Program-made: the position numbers and the translations under genes
In this document: positions 45,601 through 64,000 of the stretch, one piece after another
How positions within the stretch are numbered: position 1 is the first letter of the stretch
How the letters are laid out: the number at the start of each line of letters is the position of its first letter
Source of the DNA: Seriola aureovittata
Lineage: Eukaryota; Chordata; Actinopteri; Carangiformes; Carangidae
Direction of reading: 5' to 3'
DNA: 64,000 bases
NCBI RefSeq assembly: GCF_021018895.1
Contig: NC_079364.1
Coordinates: 10,112,901 to 10,176,900 of the forward strand
The notes under the pieces: generated by a model
Databases searched by the model: none
Told to the model about the DNA's origin: nothing
Seen by the model: only the letters and a program-made list of their open reading frames with translations

Positions 45601-47869
45601 TTTATGCCTTACTATACTATGACGTTTTCTTGCCTTACTATACTATGACATTTGTATGACATTTTATGCCATACTATACTATGACGTTTTTATGGCATTT
45701 TTTAACTTACTATACTATGACGTTTTAATGGCATTTTTTAACTTACTTTACTATGACATTTTTATGACATTTCATGCCTTGCTATTTTTTGACATTTTTA
45801 TATCTTATTATACTATGACGTTTTTATGAAATTTTATGCCTTACTATACTATGACATTTTATGGCATTTTTTTAAATTTACTATGACGTATTTATGATAT
45901 TTCTTGCCTTACTATACTTTTACATTTTATTACTTATTACACTATGATGTTCTTATGACATTTTATGCCTTACTATTTTATGACATTTTATGCCTTACTA
46001 TACTATGACATTACTATGACATTTAATGCCTTCCTATACTATGATGTTATTATGACATTTTATGCCTTACTATATACTATGACGTTTTTTATGACTTTTT
46101 ATGTCTTACTATACTATGACCTTTCATACCTTACTATACTATAACTTTTTATTCCTTTCTATTATATGATGTTTTTAAAACTTACTTTTCATGAAGTTTT
46201 CATGACATTTTATACCTTACTATTTATTCTATGACATTTTGATAATTTACTATACTATGACCTATCATACCTTACTATGACATTTTATTACTTATTACAC
46301 TATGACGTTCTTATGACATTTTTTCCTTACTATACTATAATTTTATAACTTATTATACTTTGACGTTCTTGTGGGATTTAATGCCTTACTATACTACGAT
46401 GTTTTTGTCACATTTAATGCCTTACAATACTATGATGCTTTTATGAAATTTTATACCTTAGTATCCTATGACATTTTTAAACCTTACTATATGATGTTTT
46501 TATGGTATTTTATGCCTTACTATATACTATGACGTTCTTATGAGGTTTTATGCCTTTATTTTATATATTATTAGTTTGAAAAAAAATAACGATACTCTGC
46601 CAATGCCTAGAGCCAGCCTGCATCGTAGTGATCTAATATGATTTCACTCACTCAAATATTGGTGGGGACAATTCTGTCTTCCCAAAATATTGGTAGGGAC
46701 ATGTCCCTACTGTCCATATGCAAACCTACGCCCTTGGTTGGTTGCATTGCCATGTCGTCAATTCCATCCGACAACTGCTGTCAGTCACTCCTCAGTTTAC
46801 ACAGTTTCAGTGCTGTGAAGGATGGTGTCCACATTGTTCTGTTTTTTGTTATGTAGCATGATTACCACATTTTAAACAGAACTAACTTAGAAAACAGCAT
46901 TTGAGTAGCAACATGTTTTATCTACTGCAATGAAAGACAGACAAACAGGCATATTTTTCTCAAAGGTAGGAATGAAATCAATAAATGTGCTTTCCTCCTA
47001 AAGAAGCAGCATAATAAAATGAAACAGAATGTATCAGTAAGATTATCAAGGGGGGTCTACAAAATGTTTTATGCTCAGCTGCAGTTTACTTTTATTCGTT
47101 TTGGTCAGTTATTTTTACATTTCAATAAATCCCACTAATTTCTCTGGCAGTCACTTTCTGCAAAACAGTGTTACAGTATTCAAACTAAATTGCAGTTCAG
47201 TGCCTGCTTAGTATTTAACTTTGAAATGGACAGACAGTCAGCAAACGGGCTGCTCCCCACCATGTTCACGCTCACCCACGCTCACATTTGCCATCCAAGA
47301 GTGAAAAGTGCTAAATGCAAGAATAACAAATGCTCAGAACCTTGATATTGATATTATTTATGTTGATGTTTAGCCTGTTCCGCTTGATACCCACTGGTTT
47401 TTTATTACAAAGTCTTAATTGGTCTATTTTTTTCTGTTCCGGCACATCTCCTTATTCTCTTGCTTTTTTGTATGTTTGTGTTTGTAGAGTCCGTAGGCCT
47501 GCGCAATAAACTCCTGAGGAAAGTGGAGGAGCTGAAGAGTGAGTCAGCCTGTTCAGGCATTCCTGATGAGTTCCTGTGTCCAATCACCAGAGAGCTGATG
47601 AAGGAACCAGTCATTGCTGCTGGTAAGTGAAGATCAGACCATTTCCACCCAGCACAATTTACATATAATGACATATTAGTTAGTGTCATTGAGTATACCG
47701 TGTACTTTTCCCAACAGATGGCTACTCATATGAAAGAGAGGCCATTGAGAGTTGGATCAACACCAAGAACCGATCCAGCCCTATGACCAACCTCCCTTTA
47801 CTGACGACTCTACTCACCCCTAACCACACCCTGAAGATGGCTATTGGCCGCTGGAAAACTAGCCACTAG
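29729..47869 (+). CDS. wdsub1: WDSUB1-like WD40, SAM and U-box protein, complete
   Basis: WD repeat, SAM and U-box domain-containing protein 1, a predicted U-box E3 ubiquitin ligase. Exons: 29729-30126, 30532-30719, 32163-32249, 32472-32565, 33487-33520, 33643-33683, 36150-36256, 36398-36415 (less sure), 36957-36983, 37312-37491, 47488-47622, 47718-47869 (TAG). Total 1,461 nt, 486 residues; human WDSUB1 is about 476. WD40 propeller residues 1-315, SAM about 332-391, U-box about 415-486. The start [20 protein letters not shown] aligns with the human start [20 protein letters not shown]. The gene lies head-to-tail after baz2b and convergent with tanc1. Its 10-kb penultimate coding intron holds a large satellite. 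Role and substrates are not established from sequence. Confidence 0.96.
30127..32162 (+). other. wdsub1 introns flanking exon 30532-30719
   Basis: AT-rich introns. Short ATTAATTG/CAATTAATTG-type palindromic pieces near 30165-30215 and 31900-31940 look like more fragments of the hAT-like family. No exon or RNA gene seen. Confidence 0.4.
32163..36256 (+). CDS. wdsub1: wdsub1 exons: WD40 repeats 5-7
   Basis: Five short exons (32163-32249, 32472-32565, 33487-33520, 33643-33683, 36150-36256): [63 protein letters not shown], then [20 protein letters not shown] and [11 protein letters not shown]. The strings SVDKxVxVYD and [10 protein letters not shown] are near-identical to human WDSUB1. Phases 1, 2, 0, 2, 1 all agree. 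Confidence 0.95.
33198..33281. ncRNA. 84-nt near-perfect hairpin, possible small RNA precursor or tiny MITE
   Basis: Arms 33198-33233 and 33246-33281 are inverted complements at 32 of 36 positions, with a 12-nt loop. Left arm starts ATATTTTACATCA; the right arm ends TGATGTAAAATAT. It lies in the wdsub1 intron 32566-33486, on either strand. The size and loop are like a microRNA precursor, but a short palindromic transposon remnant is equally possible. I do not recognise a known miRNA. Confidence 0.4.
34090..34160 (-). repeat. LINE 3'-end-like fragment
   Basis: ATTCAGACAACTTTATTAAT CC followed by AAGGGCAATTCCTTTGCAG resembles the reverse-oriented 3' end of common fish LINE families. Short, similarity from memory only. 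Confidence 0.35.
34575..34945. repeat. Common teleost dispersed repeat with AGGTCA triplet
   Basis: A stretch reading TTCAAATTTGGCACAAACAT, TGGCCAAAGGTCAAAGGTC, TTTTTGGCCATAACTCA and ACATCATAATGTTCTGCAAA. I recognise it as a frequently repeated block in fish introns, whose class I cannot name with confidence. It contains three AGGTCA direct repeats at 34731-34750. Confidence 0.55.
36398..36983 (+). CDS. wdsub1: wdsub1 linker microexons (18 nt and 27 nt)
   Basis: 36398-36415 (acceptor ACGAAAAG, donor CTG|GTTAGT) and 36957-36983 (acceptor GTGTTTCAG, donor GAAG|GTAGGA). Both are phase 1/1 and would insert GKSMS and GESALTSGE between the propeller and the SAM domain. The 27-nt exon has a good acceptor. 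The 18-nt one has a weak purine-containing acceptor and may not be used. The linker is poorly conserved, so homology cannot decide. Confidence 0.5.
36565..36672 (+). repeat. (AC)n and (TA)n compound microsatellite
   Basis: AC run at about 36565-36583 and, after a TACATACATG spacer, a TA-rich run to 36672 that includes about 20 perfect TA units. Lies between the two small wdsub1 linker exons. Confidence 0.85.
37312..37491 (+). CDS. wdsub1: wdsub1 SAM domain exon
   Basis: [20 protein letters not shown], then [20 protein letters not shown] and TLASELLI. This is a SAM helical bundle; human reads [18 protein letters not shown] and MNNIDGKELLNLTKESL. Donor ATAG|GTGAGG phase 1 opens the 10-kb satellite intron. 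Confidence 0.95.
38109..38329 (-). mobile_element. tRNA-derived SINE with 12-bp target-site duplication
   Basis: On the minus strand the head has an A-box TAGTGTAGTGG (plus 38304-38314) and a B-box GGTTCGAATCC (plus 38240-38250). A conserved body follows, with TGCATGTCATTCCCCCTC, and then an A-rich tail. The direct repeat GTTGCAAGGTTT flanks it exactly at 38097-38108 and 38330-38341. It sits in the wdsub1 intron 140 bases before the satellite. Intact boxes and a perfect duplication point to a fairly young insertion. Confidence 0.85.
38472..46560 (+). repeat. 8.1-kb satellite of about 36-bp monomers inside a wdsub1 intron
   Basis: The block repeats a unit built from TTTTTATGACATTTTATGCC followed by TTACTATACTATGACG, about 36 bp, so roughly 220 copies. 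Variants alternate GACG/GACA/GATG and swap TATGCC for TTAACTT, TTCACTT or TATATCTT. Some units are shortened or lengthened. The block fills about 81 % of the intron 37492-47487. The edges are gradual: the first and last few units are degenerate. No gene was found in it; the open frames it produces are a by-product of a unit length divisible by three. Confidence 0.97.
46560..47487 (+). other. wdsub1 intron remainder after the satellite
   Basis: Two near-copies of AATATTGGTGGGGACA / AATATTGGTAGGGACA at about 46657 and 46687 suggest the end of a dispersed repeat. The rest is ordinary AT-rich intron up to the acceptor TGTTTGTAG before 47488. Confidence 0.45.
47488..47869 (+). CDS. wdsub1: wdsub1 U-box exons and stop
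   Basis: 47488-47622 and 47718-47869: [17 protein letters not shown], then the U-box [65 protein letters not shown], stop TAG. The CPI, DPV-like EPV, DGxxYE and PM(T)N signature positions of a U-box are intact, so E2 binding is plausible. The protein ends right after the U-box, as in human. Confidence 0.96.
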
Positions 47870-48896
47870 CCTCTGAAACACCTCTGACCTGGTGTGCCCC
47901 AAATGTTTCACCTAAATCAGACAGAAAGCTGAATACACTGCTCACAGGGATCCCACACCATTACAGGGACAGGTGTGTCTGATTGTTTTCCATATGAGAC
48001 GTCTGCACGCTGTGGGGCTTTCTTTGGTGGCACTCATTTATAAAGCTGCATTAAGCAATTTTTGAAAGTGGGGTTACTAAGTGCTGATTTAGTAGGGTCC
48101 CAAAACCTATGCACATGCCATAGTTACTGTTCAACTTTTTACAGTTTTTTAAGTTCATTCTTTTATTATGTATGCCACTTTATTGACTGAATAACCAAAA
48201 AACCCATAGCCTGTGTCTGAAACCTACAGACTGTTCTGATCGGCAGTACTAACAACCCATTCACATTACCATGTGTAAGGTTAGAAACATTGCTTAATGC
48301 AGCTTTAATTGAAAATTAGCCTTGCTGGTTGTCTTAATGAACACTATTTGCACTGTCAGCAGTGTAACAAGTAAGCATTACATGTGTGTGTTCTTTAGAT
48401 TGTCTCAACGTTACAGGACTTTGCTTATTACAATCCTAAAGGGAATAGTGCTTGGCCAAAGTAGTTTAGCGTTTACTTCCCTGTGCAAGCTGAACATCCA
48501 GCATTTCATGAGATTAATGACAGTGAAGGCATTTTCGCAATATTCAGAAATTGCAAACTTCATATTATTATACAAGCAGTTTATTTTGATGGCTTGGTTA
48601 AATGTCAGTTTTGATAAGTAAAGTTATAATGTCAAAGGACAAGACCTTTTATCCATCCATACACACTCTGAAGCTTAGGCAACATTTCATTGATTATACT
48701 GTGAAAGAAGTAGATGTAGAAATGTATTCTTCCATTCATGTTTTATTATACCACAATAATAATGTGGTAACATTCTGTAATCCATAGTATGACTCAAAAG
48801 GATATATGACAACTATGGACATACAGCAGTGTAAGAAGTCTCTTAAGTTTTTTTATCCTTGACTGTGTAAATGCTCTCTCTCTCTGTCCCAATAAA
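47870..48896 (+). other. wdsub1: wdsub1 3'UTR
   Basis: Non-coding sequence from the stop to an AATAAA at 48891-48896; a second AATAAA lies at about 48931. No other feature recognised. On the opposite strand, candidate AATAAA signals at 48742 and 48580 could serve tanc1. Confidence 0.6.
48891..48896 (+). promoter_or_regulatory. Candidate polyadenylation signal of wdsub1
   Basis: AATAAA about 1.0 kb after the stop, preceded by CTCTCTCTCTGTCCC and followed by TGTCC/TCTG-rich sequence. Position-based call. Confidence 0.6.
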
Positions 48897-48899
48897 CAC

Positions 48900-49539
48900 T
48901 TCATATGAATATGTCCTCTGCTATGCAAAAATAAATAACATATACTGTGAATATTTAAGCAATCAAGTCAATATTAGATTATGACAAGAAGTTTCCAACA
49001 ATGTCATTTACAGTGCTTTTTTTATCAAATGTACCAAGAAAAAGAATCTAAAGTACAGAAAGTATTTTTTGAAGCCTGTAATGCTGACAGATAACCACTT
49101 ACAGGGAAATATATAATCTGCAAATATAGTGTACACCGTACAAATATAAATGTTTTTTAAAAGACACTTGACAATAGAAATGGTCATATCCTGCAACTAA
49201 CAGCATGAGGTTTCGTATATTCGTGCACAAAGCTTTCTCTGACTTCTATGTTTGATATAATAAATTAAAACTTGAGACAATATACTACCTAATTTTTTTA
49301 AATCCCTACTTAAGGTATGTCTGGTTTTCTTGAATACACTAGTGTAGCTGTAGACATGTAAGCAAAAGCGTAGTAGCCTGAGTTGAACACTGGTTCTAGA
49401 TTGTAAATGCAGTGCAGCAGCATAACTCTACAAAACAGGCTCAGGGAAGGGAGCTGTTCTCAAACCAGTCTCCCTTGCTACCTTATGTGGGACAGAGTTT
49501 GTTGAAAACGGCCTGTATCTGTGCTTTGATAAACTATAT
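48900..49539 (-). other. tanc1: Presumed tanc1 3'UTR and convergent junction with wdsub1
   Basis: Non-coding DNA between the tanc1 stop and the wdsub1 poly(A) signals. No minus-strand AATAAA was found here; the nearest are at 48742-48747 and 48580-48585, inside the wdsub1 3'UTR, so the two transcripts may overlap at their ends. Confidence 0.45.

Positions 49540-64000
<14,461 letters not shown>

Noticed and set aside
38472..46560. CRISPR array or coding repeat protein
   Set aside because: Monomers abut without unique spacers and vary continuously, the host is a vertebrate intron, and the frames break often. It is a tandem satellite.

Overview
The window is teleost (most likely percomorph) nuclear DNA, about 64 kb, holding three vertebrate genes split into many short exons with GT-AG introns. 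Lineage is inferred from the dispersed repeats: a tRNA-headed SINE, Tc1/mariner relics and hAT-like palindromic elements of kinds I know from fish. The gene order BAZ2B > WDSUB1 > < TANC1 matches, as I recall it, the human 2q24 neighbourhood, which helps name all three genes.

Layout. (1) 634-24964, + strand: BAZ2B, a large chromatin reader (MBD/TAM, AT-hooks, coiled coil, DDT, WSD, PHD, bromodomain). The 5' end lies outside the window; 35 coding exons were placed and the joined frame stays open (about 2,358 residues). (2) 24965-28110: BAZ2B 3'UTR, then intergenic DNA with a decayed Tc1/mariner copy. (3) 28113-48896, + strand: WDSUB1, a WD40-SAM-U-box protein (486 residues, complete), with a CRE-type inverted motif just upstream. 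Its intron between the SAM and U-box exons (37492-47487) is about 80 % filled by an 8.1-kb AT-rich satellite of roughly 36-bp monomers. (4) 49540-64000, - strand: the C-terminal two thirds of TANC1 (end of the STAND NTPase module, ankyrin repeats, TPRs, PDZ-ligand tail ESNV). It is convergent with WDSUB1 and its 5' part is beyond the window.

The genes are not an operon and no shared pathway is implied: BAZ2B reads chromatin, WDSUB1 is a predicted ubiquitin ligase, and TANC1 is a postsynaptic scaffold. The most notable non-genic item is the satellite inside WDSUB1. It shows nested higher-order duplication, CG/TG/CA decay at one site of the monomer, and a small related patch in a TANC1 intron lying in the same orientation relative to transcription. 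Other points are several frame-neutral microexons, an in-frame alternative donor in BAZ2B, and an 84-nt near-perfect hairpin in a WDSUB1 intron.

All exon borders come from reading splice sites, phase and remembered family sequence; no alignment was run. Repeat names are family-level guesses.
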